A DNA stretch of 64,000 bases, taken from JAMXLO01 sp036265005 (GTDB lineage Bacteria; Pseudomonadota; Alphaproteobacteria; Acetobacterales; Acetobacteraceae). The stretch spans positions 1-64,000 of the forward strand of contig DATAPW010000081.1 of NCBI GenBank assembly GCA_036265005.1, in the 5' to 3' direction. Positions 1 through 8,670 of the stretch are shown here, one piece after another. The position numbers and the translations under genes are program-made. Under the pieces are notes generated by a model. The model saw nothing but the letters and a program-made list of their open reading frames with translations, searched no databases and was not told the DNA's origin. How positions within the stretch are numbered: position 1 is the first letter of the stretch; the number at the start of each line of letters is the position of its first letter.

Positions 1-46
1 GTCTGGAGTGACGGCTTGATTTCTGGGATGACACCGGAAGCATCCG

Positions 47-334
47 TCATTTGAGTAATCTCCCGTTGATTTCCGCCAGCACGATCTTGAGGCCGTTCAG
101 AGCCTCGGTGATGCCCATGATGGTTCTGAAGTATGAGTCGGTGAGGTTGTCGAGTTTGAGGTCGCGCGCGTGGACCTCGTCCAGCAGTTCCTGTTCCGCC
201 GAAGCGAGCTTTTTCAGGACCCGGCGACGATCTGCGATGAGCCAGGCGATAGCCAACAGCAGCAACACGACTACCGCAGCACTGCCACCATCTATCAGGA
301 TGTTGGCTAACCTTGTGGCTGATGTGATGTCCAT
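47..334 (-). CDS. small single-pass membrane protein, unknown function
   Basis: A 95-residue protein with one hydrophobic segment at about residues 17-36, followed by an Arg/Lys-rich stop-transfer patch (RRR) and a charged, probably coiled-coil stretch to about residue 62. This suggests an N-out/C-in bitopic membrane protein with a cytoplasmic helical tail. It resembles small phage- or envelope-associated proteins only in architecture; I recognise no family. The ribosome site is weak. No partner gene is visible because the window begins just past its 3' end. Existence is moderately supported by the coherent topology, not by homology. Confidence 0.5.
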   Translation of the reverse strand: MDITSATRLANILIDGGSAAVVVLLLLAIAWLIADRRRVLKKLASAEQELLDEVHARDLKLDNLTDSYFRTIMGITEALNGLKIVLAEINGRLLK

Positions 335-804
335 TGCTTTGCAGGTCTATAGCGCGATGCCGTATGTGATGAGGAAAAGTCGGCGGCAAAGATCGACAGG
401 AGAGGGATCAGGATGGGCGACATATTTCGTGCAGCGAGCACCGACCGGCCAGGGACACTCGATGACTTTGAGCCTGGGATCCGCCCGTCCGAACGCCGCG
501 TCGGTCTCGTCCCTTGACGGTGCGCGGGCGGATGCCGGTTCCAGCGGTTCTCTCCATGTTAGGTGGCTTCACGCCAACGGTTTGACGCCGGCAATTTTGC
601 GCCGGGCAGCGCGGCCATTTCGGAAAACCAGAACCATGATGGCCTTGGTGTTAGTTCTCTTAGTTAGTAAGGCTGACCAGTCGCGTCAAGCTGAATTTGC
701 TTCGCGGGCGTGGATATGCGTGCATCGCTGGCAATGGACGAATACGCCCCCGGCGGCCCGAACGGGCACCCACCGATTGAGCGCAATCTGCATAGAGGCT
801 GGTC
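335..804. other. intergenic stretch with one possible 34-codon ORF
   Basis: No convincing gene in about 470 bases. The only candidate is a plus-strand ORF at 413-517 (34 residues, starting MGDIFRAAS), preceded by a purine-rich AGGAGAGGG nine bases before its ATG. It is acidic and hydrophilic and I cannot assign it. Longer frames through here are continuous only because of the GC-rich third positions. Confidence 0.4.
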
Positions 805-1779
805 ATGAAGGTAGGCATGTTCATCAACACCCAGTTCCCGGAAGGCGACGACGTCGCCGCGCGCATTCCGGAACTGGTCGAGCAGGTGCGCCTGGCGCGC
901 GACTGCGGGTTCGCATCGCTGCTGTTCCCGCACCACTACCTGACCGCGCCGCTGCAGATGCTGCAGATCGCGCCGATGATGGCCTACCTGGCGCGCGAGG
1001 CGCAGGGCATGACGATAGGCGGCAACATCCTGCTGCTGCCGCTGCTCAATCCGGTGCATGTCGCCGAGGAAGCCGCGACCATGGACGTGCTCACCGGCGG
1101 CAGGTTCATCCTCGGCGTCGGGCTTGGCTACCGCGCCGGCGAATTCGACGCGTTCGCCATCTCGCTGAAGCATCGCGCGCCGCGCTTCACCGAGAGCATT
1201 GCGCTGATGCGGCGGTTATGGACCGGCGAGAATGTAACGTTCGACGGCCGCTTCTACTCGGTGAAGGACCACGGCATCAGCCTGAAGCCGTTGCAGGCGG
1301 GCGGACCGCCGGTGTGGGTGGCGGGCCTGGTCGAGGCGGCGGTGCAGCGTGCGGCGCAGATCGGCGATGCGTGGCTGATCGCCAACGCGACGACACTGGG
1401 CGCAACGGAGCCGCTGATGAAGGTCTACCGCGCGGCGCTGCAGGACGCCGGCAGGCGGGCTGAGGAATTCCCCATTGCGCGCGAATGCTATGTCGGTGCC
1501 AGCCACAGGACGGCGATGGACGAATGCCGCGCCGCGCTGGAGTACAAGTACAACTCCTACGCCGCGTGGGGTATGGAAAGTCCCACTGCCAGCATGAGCT
1601 TCGAGGAGATGGCGCGCGACCGCTTCATCATCGGCGACAAGGTGTCGGTGAAGGAGGAGATCGCGCGCTGGCAGGAGCGTCTCGGCGTGAACCACTTCAT
1701 CATGCGCGTGCAGTGGCCCGGACTGGAGCAGGACAAGGTGCTGGGTTCGATCCGCCGGCTGGGCGAGATCGTCGGATGA
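805..1779 (+). CDS. LLM-class flavin-dependent oxidoreductase (luciferase-like monooxygenase)
   Basis: A 324-residue bacterial-luciferase-like TIM-barrel protein. Such enzymes use reduced FMN or F420 to oxidise small organic substrates in the cytoplasm. The N-terminus (MKVGMFINTQFP) is the usual first strand. The stretch TGGRFILGVGLGYRAGEFDAF near residues 96-116 is the typical luciferase-family flavin/active-site segment, followed by the GGPPVWVAG strand near residue 165. Length is normal. The substrate cannot be predicted. The gene stands alone and converges with the class II aldolase gene downstream. AGAGG lies about ten bases before the ATG. Confidence 0.9.
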   Translation: MKVGMFINTQFPEGDDVAARIPELVEQVRLARDCGFASLLFPHHYLTAPLQMLQIAPMMAYLAREAQGMTIGGNILLLPLLNPVHVAEEAATMDVLTGGRFILGVGLGYRAGEFDAFAISLKHRAPRFTESIALMRRLWTGENVTFDGRFYSVKDHGISLKPLQAGGPPVWVAGLVEAAVQRAAQIGDAWLIANATTLGATEPLMKVYRAALQDAGRRAEEFPIARECYVGASHRTAMDECRAALEYKYNSYAAWGMESPTASMSFEEMARDRFIIGDKVSVKEEIARWQERLGVNHFIMRVQWPGLEQDKVLGSIRRLGEIVG

Positions 1780-1851
1780 TGCGATGCCACCCCCCTGGAT
1801 GCGTGCCCCCGCGAGCATGACGGAAGAAGCTGCCGGCGGCTTGGCGGCGCG

Positions 1852-2625
1852 TCAGCTCGCGTAGTCGGGTTCCTCGCGATCCAGGATACGGCGCCAGGCG
1901 TCCAGGTGCAGGCGGCCGTCGATCTTGTCGCCCCATGGCCCGGTCCACCGGCGGCGCGACGCGTCGGGCAGCGCACGCAGTTTCTGGCCGGTCATCATCG
2001 CCGTCATCTGGTACATGCAGGTGCGCTCGGCGATGTAGCACTCGTCGAACGCGTCGTGCACCGTCGGCCCGACAACCGTCACGCCGTGCGCACCCATCAC
2101 CATGATGGTCTTGTCGCCCATCAGCGCCGCGATCCGGTCGCCCTCGGCGTTGTCGTCCACCGGCGCGGTTGCGTCGTTGTCGAACACCACCCGGTCGTTC
2201 AGCAGCAGGTTGTTGTGATGCGCCAGCGCGAACGCCGGCGCTTCCAGCATCGACAGCGCCGTCAGGTACTGCGGATGCACGTGCACGATGCAGGTTGCGT
2301 CCGGCTTGTTCAGGTGGATGCGGGCGTGGATGTGGAATGCCACCTTGCGCAGCTCGCCGGTGCCGCGCAGCACCCTGCCGTCGAGGTCGCAGACGATCAG
2401 CGAACTGGCGGTGAGTTCCTGGAACAGCCGGCCGCGCGGGTTGATCAGGAACAGCGGCGCGTCGTCGCGGGAGCGCTGCGGCAGCATCAGCGAGTTGTGG
2501 TTGCCGATCTGCTCGTTCCAGCCGAGCCGCGCGCAGACCCGGAACACCGCCGCCATGTCGCAGCGCAGCCGCCACTCCTCGGCTTCCGTTTCGCTGGACG
2601 TCAGGCTGTGGACGACGGCGACCAT
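1852..2625 (-). CDS. class II aldolase/adducin-family protein
   Basis: A 257-residue class II aldolase/adducin domain protein of the fuculose-aldolase type, which performs metal-dependent aldol cleavage or a related decarboxylation in the cytoplasm. Zinc ligands are visible in HVHPQY (His115, His117), with a further histidine in the GAHGVTVVG region near residue 180. The ATG at 2625 begins MVAVVHSL directly before the conserved helix; the frame stays open further upstream, but that sequence is Arg-rich noise overlapping lolA. It is divergent from lolA, with about 80 bases between the starts. The sugar or acid substrate is unknown. Confidence 0.88.
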   Translation of the reverse strand: MVAVVHSLTSSETEAEEWRLRCDMAAVFRVCARLGWNEQIGNHNSLMLPQRSRDDAPLFLINPRGRLFQELTASSLIVCDLDGRVLRGTGELRKVAFHIHARIHLNKPDATCIVHVHPQYLTALSMLEAPAFALAHHNNLLLNDRVVFDNDATAPVDDNAEGDRIAALMGDKTIMVMGAHGVTVVGPTVHDAFDECYIAERTCMYQMTAMMTGQKLRALPDASRRRWTGPWGDKIDGRLHLDAWRRILDREEPDYAS

Positions 2626-2707
2626 GGGCGTTGCTCCGCGACAGGGGTGAGGCGGCGACCCATGCCAACTGCGTGACGGATTTGCAAACCGGCCAGCGTG
2701 GCGCCAC

Positions 2708-3352
2708 ATGCGCGGCATGAACCGACGCCATCTGCTCCGCCTGTCGCTTGCCCTGCCGCTGTTTGCCGCCACCGCCGCACGGGCGCAGCCGCGCTTCCAG
2801 CCGACGCCCCAGGACACCGCCGACCTGCGGCGGATCGAGACCTACCTGGACGGCGTGCGCACCCTGAAGGCGCATTTCCTCCAGGTTGCGCCGAACGGGG
2901 CGACCAGCCAGGGGACAGTCTGGCTGGACCGGCCTGGCCGCATGCGGTTCCAGTACGACCCGCCCAGCCCGCTGCTGCTGGTGGCCGGCCACGGGCTCGT
3001 GGTATTCTACGATAAGTCATTGAATCAAACCAGCAATATACCGGTGGGCCAGACCCCGCTGGGGATCCTGCTGGCGGACCACGTCAAGCTGGCCGGCGAC
3101 GTGACGGTGACCGGCATGCAGCATTTGCCCGGCCAGATCCAGGTCAGCCTGGTGCGAACGGCCTCACCCGGCGACGGCACGCTGACCCTGATCTTCGCCG
3201 ACAATCCGCTGACCCTGCGGCAATGGACGGTGCTCGACGCCCAGCGCCAGGAAACCCGGGTGACGCTGTACAACGCCGAACTGGGCGGCAACTTCGATCA
3301 GAAGCTGTTCGAGTTCATCGATCCGCGGTTCCTGAATCCGCAGAACGGCTGA
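2708..3352 (+). CDS. lolA: outer-membrane lipoprotein carrier LolA
   Basis: A 214-residue LolA-family periplasmic chaperone that shuttles lipoproteins from LolCDE at the inner membrane towards the outer membrane. It has an RR-containing hydrophobic signal peptide ending ARA-QP near residue 27. The LolA half-barrel follows: RIETYLDGVRTLKAHFLQ, then GTVWLDRPGRMRFQYDPPSP and VVFYDKSLNQTSNIPVGQTPLGILL, the classic motifs of the family. The start may instead be the ATG at 2717 (MNRRHLL). It is single, divergent from the aldolase gene, and followed 87 bases later by the amidotransferase gene. The window's TpsA-linked lipoprotein would be a plausible client (inference). Confidence 0.9.
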   Translation: MRGMNRRHLLRLSLALPLFAATAARAQPRFQPTPQDTADLRRIETYLDGVRTLKAHFLQVAPNGATSQGTVWLDRPGRMRFQYDPPSPLLLVAGHGLVVFYDKSLNQTSNIPVGQTPLGILLADHVKLAGDVTVTGMQHLPGQIQVSLVRTASPGDGTLTLIFADNPLTLRQWTVLDAQRQETRVTLYNAELGGNFDQKLFEFIDPRFLNPQNG

Positions 3353-3439
3353 CCATCGCGGGCTTTGCGGGGCTGGCATGCACGCCCGCACAGAAAATGT
3401 CTTCTTTTTGCCGCAGGAATCGAGCACTATTGTCTCTCA

Positions 3440-4255
3440 ATGAGATCGTCTCGGGTTGTCAAGCCGCTCGTCGGTATCAGTTGCTGCACCAAACAGTTCG
3501 GCATTTTCGCCATGCCGAACCACGCTGCATCCAACACCTATGTGGAAGCGACCGACCACCTCGTGGGCGCGGTGCCGGTATTGATCCCGGCCAACGGACC
3601 CACCGCCGACATCGAGACCCTGCTCGAGCGGCTGGACGGCATCATGCTCACCGGCAGCCGCTCCAACGTGCATCCCAGCTACTACGACGGTCCCCCGCAC
3701 GCTGAAGGCACCTGGGAGGACATGGCGCGCGACGGCACCACCTTGCCGCTGATCCGTGCCGCCGTTGCGCGCGGCGTGCCGGTGCTGGCGATCTGCCGTG
3801 GCTTCCAGGAGCTGAACGTGGCGCTGGGCGGATCGCTCCACCAGCGACTGCAGGACCTGCCTGACCGGATCGACCATTCTTCGCCGATGGTTGCCTCGCG
3901 CGAGGTGCGGATCGCCAAGGCGCACAGCATCCGCATCACACCCGGCGGCTGGCTGCATCGCCTGGCCGGCGCGACGGAGATCGCGGTCAACTCGCTGCAC
4001 AACCAGGGCATCGACCGGCTGGCGCCAGGCGTCGTGGTGGAAGGCACTGCCCCGGACGGCACGATCGAGGCGGTGCATGTCGTCGCCACCCCGGCCGGCG
4101 CGGTGCCCGGCTTCGCCGTTGGCGTCCAGTGGCATCCGGAGAACGACTGGAACACCGACATCGTCTCCCGCCGCATCTTCGAGACCTTCGCCGCTGCGGT
4201 GCACGCCTATGCCGAGGACGGTCGGATGGGCGGGGTCTCCGCCGCCGCCGACTGA
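3440..4255 (+). CDS. class I glutamine-amidotransferase-like (peptidase C26, PuuD-type) hydrolase
   Basis: A 271-residue gamma-glutamyl-GABA-hydrolase-type protein. The family hydrolyses gamma-glutamyl amide bonds, for example in polyamine breakdown. The catalytic triad is complete: nucleophile Cys119 in LAICRGFQE, and His232 and Glu234 in VQWHPEND. The oxyanion strand GIMLTGSRSNVHPSYY lies near residue 68. I chose ATG 3440, which starts MRSSRVVKPLVGIS exactly at the first strand of the fold; an upstream in-frame ATG at 3365 would add 25 unlike residues. Its 3' end overlaps the converging MFS gene by 49 bases. No other polyamine genes are nearby, so the substrate is uncertain. Confidence 0.88.
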   Translation: MRSSRVVKPLVGISCCTKQFGIFAMPNHAASNTYVEATDHLVGAVPVLIPANGPTADIETLLERLDGIMLTGSRSNVHPSYYDGPPHAEGTWEDMARDGTTLPLIRAAVARGVPVLAICRGFQELNVALGGSLHQRLQDLPDRIDHSSPMVASREVRIAKAHSIRITPGGWLHRLAGATEIAVNSLHNQGIDRLAPGVVVEGTAPDGTIEAVHVVATPAGAVPGFAVGVQWHPENDWNTDIVSRRIFETFAAAVHAYAEDGRMGGVSAAAD

Positions 4256-5406
4256 CGGCCGGCCACCAGGTCTATCGTCAGCGCCAGGGTCAGCGCGCCG
4301 GTGCCGAGAGCGAACAACAGCCGGTAGTCGCCGCCGGTCTGCCCGAACAGCCAGGAATCGAAATACGCCGCACCCGCCTGGAACAACGCCCACGCCATCG
4401 TGGTGCGTCCCCAGACCAGGCGCTGCGCGACCGGATTTCCGGGCAGCAGCTCGTGCACGCGGCCGAGCGCCAGCGGTACGATGCCTGGGGTAAAGGCGCC
4501 GGCGAGCGCACTGGAGACCACGAGCCACGGGGTCGCGTCGGTCAGCACCGGCAACACGACCGCCACTGCCTGGGTGGCGAAGGCAACGCGCAGCGCGACG
4601 CCGAAGCCGATGCGATCGGCCAGTGCACCTGCCAGCAACGGCCCGGCCATCGCGCCGACACCGAACACCACCCAGTAACCCGCCCCGACGGTCAGTCCGG
4701 CGTGCAGGCCGCGCGCGACGAAATCGACCAGGAACACCATGTGCGGCACCAGGCCCGCCGCGTTCAGCCCGTACTCGGCCAGCAGCCCCCAGATCGCCAC
4801 AGTGGCGACGGACCGCCGCAGTTGCGGGTGGCTGGCGGCAATCGGCTCGGTGGCCGGCCAGCCGCCCCAGGCCAGCATGGTCAGCCCGAGCGAGACCGCG
4901 CCCAGTCCGCACCAGGTCGCCACCAGGCCGAACCGCAGCAGCAGCGGCACCAGCGTGCCGGACGCTGCGATGCCAAGGCCGACGCCGGTGAAGATCAATC
5001 CCGACACCAGCCCCCGGCGCCGAGGATCGACATGCGGCAGGATGGTGGGAGCCGCCAGCACCATGATGACGCCGCCGGCCAGGCCCGCGGCGAAGCGCCA
5101 GGCGAAGAACCACGGAAGAGACAGCGGGGCGGCACAGGCGAAGCAGGCGGCGCTCGCCAGCAGCATCATGGCGCGGAGAATGTGCGAGGCCCGCAGGTGT
5201 GCCGCCATCGGCCGCGCCAGCAACGCGCCGGCCAGGTAGCCGGCCAGGTTGGCAGCGCCGAGGTAGACAACCTGCGACGGCGGGAACCATCCGGCGTCGA
5301 TCAGCGGCGGGATCAGGGGCGTATAGGCGAAACGGCCCAGGCCGATGCCGACGAGGCTGCCTGACAGGCCCGCCAGTGCGGCGTGCGATGTGCTGAATTT
5401 GTGCAT
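4207..5406 (-). CDS. YbfB/YjiJ-family MFS transporter
   Basis: A 399-residue, 12-segment major facilitator of the YbfB/YjiJ family, an inner-membrane exporter or uniporter of unknown substrate. The N-terminal signature GLGRFAYTPLIPPLIDAGWF with AANLAGYLAGALLARPMAAHLR is characteristic, and the internal GTLVPLLLRFG and WGRTTMAWALFQ segments fit the second half. It converges with the amidotransferase gene and overlaps it by 49 bases. No regulator is adjacent. Confidence 0.88.
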   Translation of the reverse strand: MHKFSTSHAALAGLSGSLVGIGLGRFAYTPLIPPLIDAGWFPPSQVVYLGAANLAGYLAGALLARPMAAHLRASHILRAMMLLASAACFACAAPLSLPWFFAWRFAAGLAGGVIMVLAAPTILPHVDPRRRGLVSGLIFTGVGLGIAASGTLVPLLLRFGLVATWCGLGAVSLGLTMLAWGGWPATEPIAASHPQLRRSVATVAIWGLLAEYGLNAAGLVPHMVFLVDFVARGLHAGLTVGAGYWVVFGVGAMAGPLLAGALADRIGFGVALRVAFATQAVAVVLPVLTDATPWLVVSSALAGAFTPGIVPLALGRVHELLPGNPVAQRLVWGRTTMAWALFQAGAAYFDSWLFGQTGGDYRLLFALGTGALTLALTIDLVAGRQSAAAETPPIRPSSA

Positions 5407-5712
5407 CGGGTGGCTAGATGGCGGAGCGCACCGATCAGGAGAAATGGTTTGTTGTGATGCAGGGCATCTGTGGGGGAGATGGGCTCTACCAATTTCGTCT
5501 CAGAGCGTTGTTTGGCGAGACGACGGTGCCGTTCGTGAGGCGGCGGGCTGGGGAGAGCGCGGCCGTCGAGTTAGCAATTTTGGTTTCAATCGTTATCACC
5601 AATAACGCGCTGCGTCGGCGTTGCCGCTATGCCCGGGCGGGATAGACTGCTGACACAACGCTGTCAGGAGGCCGCCGTTACTATGATCCTGACATAGCAG
5701 AACAGGTGCACG
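5407..5712. other. divergent intergenic region with several inverted repeats
   Basis: About 306 bases between two divergently transcribed transporter genes. I see no credible gene; a 75-codon plus frame at 5418-5645 lacks family features. It carries CGTTAT-N5-ATAACG at 5591-5607 and, near the downstream gene, a nested set of TGACA/TGTCA half-sites listed separately. Confidence 0.5.
5651..5694. promoter_or_regulatory. nested inverted repeats upstream of an EamA transporter gene
   Basis: TGACA (5651-5655), six bases, TGTCAGGA (5662-5669), seventeen bases, then TCCTGACA (5687-5694). The middle element can pair with either neighbour, giving two mutually exclusive hairpins or two overlapping operator dyads. 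It ends 18 bases before the ATG of the transporter gene. Function is inferred from position only. Confidence 0.4.
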
Positions 5713-6582
5713 ATGGACCGGCACGCCCAGGGCGTCCTGCTGATCGTCCTTTCGTCGATCGCCTATAGTTCGGCCGGGTTCTTCACCCGGCTGATCCACC
5801 TCGATGCCTGGACCATGCTGTTCTGGCGGGGCGTGTTCGCCGGCCTGATGATCCTTTGCGTCATCGTGGTGCAGGAGCGCGGCCGCACGCTGACCGCCAT
5901 CCGGGCGATCGGCCGTCCCGGCTTCGTGGCGGCACTCTGCTCCACCGCCGCCACGATCCTGTTCCTCAACGCGTTCCGCCGCACCTCGGTGGCCGATGTC
6001 GTGATGATCTTCGCGGCCGCGCCGTTCGTCACCGCCGGCCTCGGCTGGCTGTGGCTCGGCGTGACGGAAGCCTGGACCACTCTGGCCGCCAGTCTTCTCG
6101 CTTTGGCCGGTGTCGGCATCATGGTCGGCGGCGCGGTGACCGAGGGGCACCTGGTCGGCGACCTGCTGGCCTTCGGCACCGCCGTCTGCATGGCGATCAT
6201 GATGCTGATCCTTCGCCAGCAGCGGCAGACCAGCATGCTGCCGGCCGCGTGCCTCTCGGCGCTGCTGTGCCCGCTGCTGGTCTGGCCGTTCACCTCGCCG
6301 TTTGCGGTCGGCATGGACGACATGCTCATGCTGTTGCTGTTCGGCACCACCCAGTTCGGCCTGGGGCTGGTGTTCCTGACGATGGGCGGTCGCCTGGTGT
6401 CGGCGACCGAGAACGCACTGATCAACACGCTCGAATCGCCGCTTGCGGTGGCCTGGGTGTGGATCTGCTTCGGTGAGGCGCCGTCGGTTTCCAGCTTCGT
6501 GGGTGGCCTGATCGTCCTGTTGGCGGTCGCCGCGCATGTCTGGCACGGCAGCCGGCCCGCGCTGGCCTCTGCCGCGACGTGA
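5713..6582 (+). CDS. DMT-superfamily (EamA) transporter
   Basis: A 289-residue inner-membrane protein with ten predicted helices in two EamA repeats. The first begins LLIVLSSIAYSSAGFFTRLI; the second, after about residue 150, begins LLAFGTAVCMAIMMLILRQQ. EamA proteins usually export amino acids, nucleotides or other metabolites. Its length matches the family. The downstream MFS gene begins inside or just after its 3' end, so the two are probably co-transcribed. The nested inverted repeats just upstream are the only visible regulatory signal. Confidence 0.9.
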   Translation: MDRHAQGVLLIVLSSIAYSSAGFFTRLIHLDAWTMLFWRGVFAGLMILCVIVVQERGRTLTAIRAIGRPGFVAALCSTAATILFLNAFRRTSVADVVMIFAAAPFVTAGLGWLWLGVTEAWTTLAASLLALAGVGIMVGGAVTEGHLVGDLLAFGTAVCMAIMMLILRQQRQTSMLPAACLSALLCPLLVWPFTSPFAVGMDDMLMLLLFGTTQFGLGLVFLTMGGRLVSATENALINTLESPLAVAWVWICFGEAPSVSSFVGGLIVLLAVAAHVWHGSRPALASAAT

Positions 6583-7873
6583 GCGTGGCGCCGCCTTGCA
6601 ACGGACAGATCGCGTGGGCGATGGCCAGGACACCGCGGAGCAGCCACGCCCGGTCCGCGCTTCCGGTGGAACGCTGTCAGCCCTGCGCCACCGCAACGTG
6701 CGCCGGTTTTTCGCCGCCCAGGTTGTCTCGAACGTGGGGACCTGGGTGCAGATCACGGTCGAGAACTGGCTGGTGCTCGAACTGAGCCATTCCGGCCTGG
6801 CGCTCGGCGTGACCAATGCCCTGCAATTCGGTCCGTCGGTGCTGTTGGGCCTGTATGGCGGCGTCGTCGCGGACCGGCGCGATCGCCGGCACCTGCTGAT
6901 GGTGACGCAGGCCTGCCTCGGGTTGCTGGCACTTGCGGTCGGCCTGCTGGCGGCCATCGGCAGCCTGCGCGTCTGGATGATCTGGCTGGCTGCCGGAGTA
7001 CTCGGCCTGGTCAAGTGCTTCGACCAGCCCGCGCTGCTGGGTTTTGTGAAAGACCTGGCGGGATCGGCTGACCTGCCGAACGCCGTCGCATGGACGAGCA
7101 CGATCAGCGCGACGGGGCGGATGGTCGGTCCCATGCTGGGCGGATTGCTGCTGACCACGGTCGGCGCGGCGCCCGGCTTCCTGATCAATGCCGCGACGTT
7201 CGCGCTGGTGGTGGCGGTGCTGGCGACGCTGCATACCGCGGAATTGGCGCCACGGACTCACGTGCCGCGGGCAGCAGGCCAGATCCGCGAGGGTCTGACC
7301 TACCTGTGCACCGAGCCTGTCCTGGCCGCCACCTCGGTCATCATGCTGGTGGTCTTTGTGGCCGCCTATAATTTCCAGGTTTCATTGGCGCTGATTGCGG
7401 CGGACACCCTGGCGGGCGATAGCCAGGCATATGGCAGCCTGATGTCCGCGCTGGGTCTTGGCGCTGCCGCCGGCTCGCTGATGCTCGCACGGCACGCACG
7501 GACCGGCCTGTCGGCCATCCTGGTGTGGACCGTCGCGCTTGCCGCTACGCAGATCGCGGTCGCCTCGGCGCACGACCTGTTGCCGCTGCTCGCGGCCACC
7601 TTTGCCTACGGCGTCAGTGCCGGCCTGTTCAGCGTCACCGTGATCAGCACATTGCAACTGCGGACCGTGGAAGCCATGCGCGGCCGGGTGATGGCGCTGT
7701 ATGCCATCTGCTTCATGGGCAGCAGTCTGCTGGGCGGCCCGTCCTTCGGTGCGCTCGCCGGGGCGATCGGCGTCTCGCGGGCGCTGTTCGTTGCGGCGTC
7801 CGTCTGCGGCCTTGTCGCGCTGGCCGGCGCCATCGTGCGTCTGGCGATGCACCGGTTCGGACGCGTCATTTGA
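6536..7873 (+). CDS. MFS transporter (MFS_3 / EntS-like)
   Basis: A 12-helix major facilitator of the MFS_3 group, which includes siderophore and drug exporters. The family core starts at LSALRHRNVRRFFAAQVVSNVGTWVQ, followed by GLYGGVVADRRDRRHLL, the usual loop between helices 2 and 3. The start is uncertain. ATG 6536 gives 445 residues and a 47-base overlap with the upstream gene, but no ribosome site; GTG 6614 would remove a charged, uninformative 26-residue leader and look more normal. The N-terminal 45 residues before LSALRH are not family-like. Substrate unknown. Confidence 0.85.
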   Translation: MSGTAAGPRWPLPRRERGAALQRTDRVGDGQDTAEQPRPVRASGGTLSALRHRNVRRFFAAQVVSNVGTWVQITVENWLVLELSHSGLALGVTNALQFGPSVLLGLYGGVVADRRDRRHLLMVTQACLGLLALAVGLLAAIGSLRVWMIWLAAGVLGLVKCFDQPALLGFVKDLAGSADLPNAVAWTSTISATGRMVGPMLGGLLLTTVGAAPGFLINAATFALVVAVLATLHTAELAPRTHVPRAAGQIREGLTYLCTEPVLAATSVIMLVVFVAAYNFQVSLALIAADTLAGDSQAYGSLMSALGLGAAAGSLMLARHARTGLSAILVWTVALAATQIAVASAHDLLPLLAATFAYGVSAGLFSVTVISTLQLRTVEAMRGRVMALYAICFMGSSLLGGPSFGALAGAIGVSRALFVAASVCGLVALAGAIVRLAMHRFGRVI

Positions 7874-7972
7874 GGTGCCGCCGTTTTCTCACGGGCGTGA
7901 GCGGAGACGCTTTTCCCGCCCACTCACCCTCTTGTCATTCCACCTGAATCAGCCGATGTAACTGCAAAGCCG

Positions 7973-7988
7973 ACCGGACCGGTCCGGT
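7973..7988. promoter_or_regulatory. 16-bp perfect palindrome upstream of the NifU-family gene
   Basis: ACCGGACCGGTCCGGT is a perfect self-complementary palindrome ending 30 bases before the NifU-family start codon. It could be an operator or simply a GC-rich hairpin in the leader. I do not recognise it as a known regulator site. Confidence 0.35.
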
Positions 7989-8018
7989 ATCCCTCTCAAC
8001 CAGCAAAGCAGGGGCTTC

Positions 8019-8579
8019 ATGTTCATCGAGACCGAAGGCACGCCCAATCCCGCCACCCTGAAGTTTCTGCCCGGACGCTATGTGATGGGCGCCGGCACGG
8101 CGGATTTCGCCTCGCCCCTGTCGGCGGAACGCAGCCCGCTGGCCAGCACGCTGTTCGCCCTGCCGGGCGTCGCGCGCGTGTTCCTCGGCGGCGACTTCAT
8201 CACCGTGACCAAGACCGACGAGGTCTCCTGGTCAGGCCTGAAGCCGCAGGTGCTCGCCGCGATCATGGAGCATTTCGTCGCCGGCCTGCCGGTGGTCGAG
8301 GGCGATGCGGAAGCCGACCTGGTCGAGGAGATCGCCCCGGAAGACGAGGAAATCGTCGCCCAGATCAGGGAACTGCTGGACACCCGGGTGCGCCCGGCGG
8401 TGGCCGGGGACGGCGGCGATATCGTGTTCCGCGGTTATCGCGAGGGCATCGTGAAGCTGCACATGCAGGGCTCCTGCTCGGGTTGCCCGTCCTCGCGCGC
8501 GACGCTGAAGCATGGCATCGAGAACATGCTGCGGCACTACGTGCCGGAAGTCGTCGCGGTGGAGCAGGTCGACCTCTGA
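8019..8579 (+). CDS. NifU/Nfu-family iron-sulfur cluster carrier
   Basis: A 186-residue two-domain Nfu protein: an N-terminal Nfu_N domain (MFIETEGTPNPATLKFLPG, residues 1-86) and a C-terminal NifU thioredoxin-like domain from about 108, with the cluster-binding CxxC at Cys153/Cys156 (GSCSGCPSS). Such proteins receive [4Fe-4S] clusters and pass them to apo-enzymes in the cytoplasm. The domain order is the usual one of alphaproteobacteria. AGCAGGGG lies just ahead of the ATG. The window encodes Fe-S clients such as MtaB (inference). Confidence 0.93.
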   Translation: MFIETEGTPNPATLKFLPGRYVMGAGTADFASPLSAERSPLASTLFALPGVARVFLGGDFITVTKTDEVSWSGLKPQVLAAIMEHFVAGLPVVEGDAEADLVEEIAPEDEEIVAQIRELLDTRVRPAVAGDGGDIVFRGYREGIVKLHMQGSCSGCPSSRATLKHGIENMLRHYVPEVVAVEQVDL

Positions 8580-8670
8580 CTCGACCGGCCGCCGGCTTGA
8601 CGACGAGTTGCGCGTCTCCCATTTTGCCCGGAAATCGTTCGATGTCGAACGATTGCAAGGAGAGATCGCC

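Noticed and set aside
51..1463. 470-codon plus-strand open frame across the first genes
   Set aside because: It overlaps the luciferase-like gene in another frame and its translation is Arg/Ala/Gly-rich without domains; it is open because of GC-biased codons.
3437..5290. 617-codon minus-strand frame opposite the amidotransferase and MFS genes
   Set aside because: Shadow of two well-supported genes; composition is low complexity and there is no ribosome site.
5418..5645. 75-codon plus-strand frame between divergent transporters
   Set aside because: No ribosome site or family features, and it runs through several palindromes that look regulatory.
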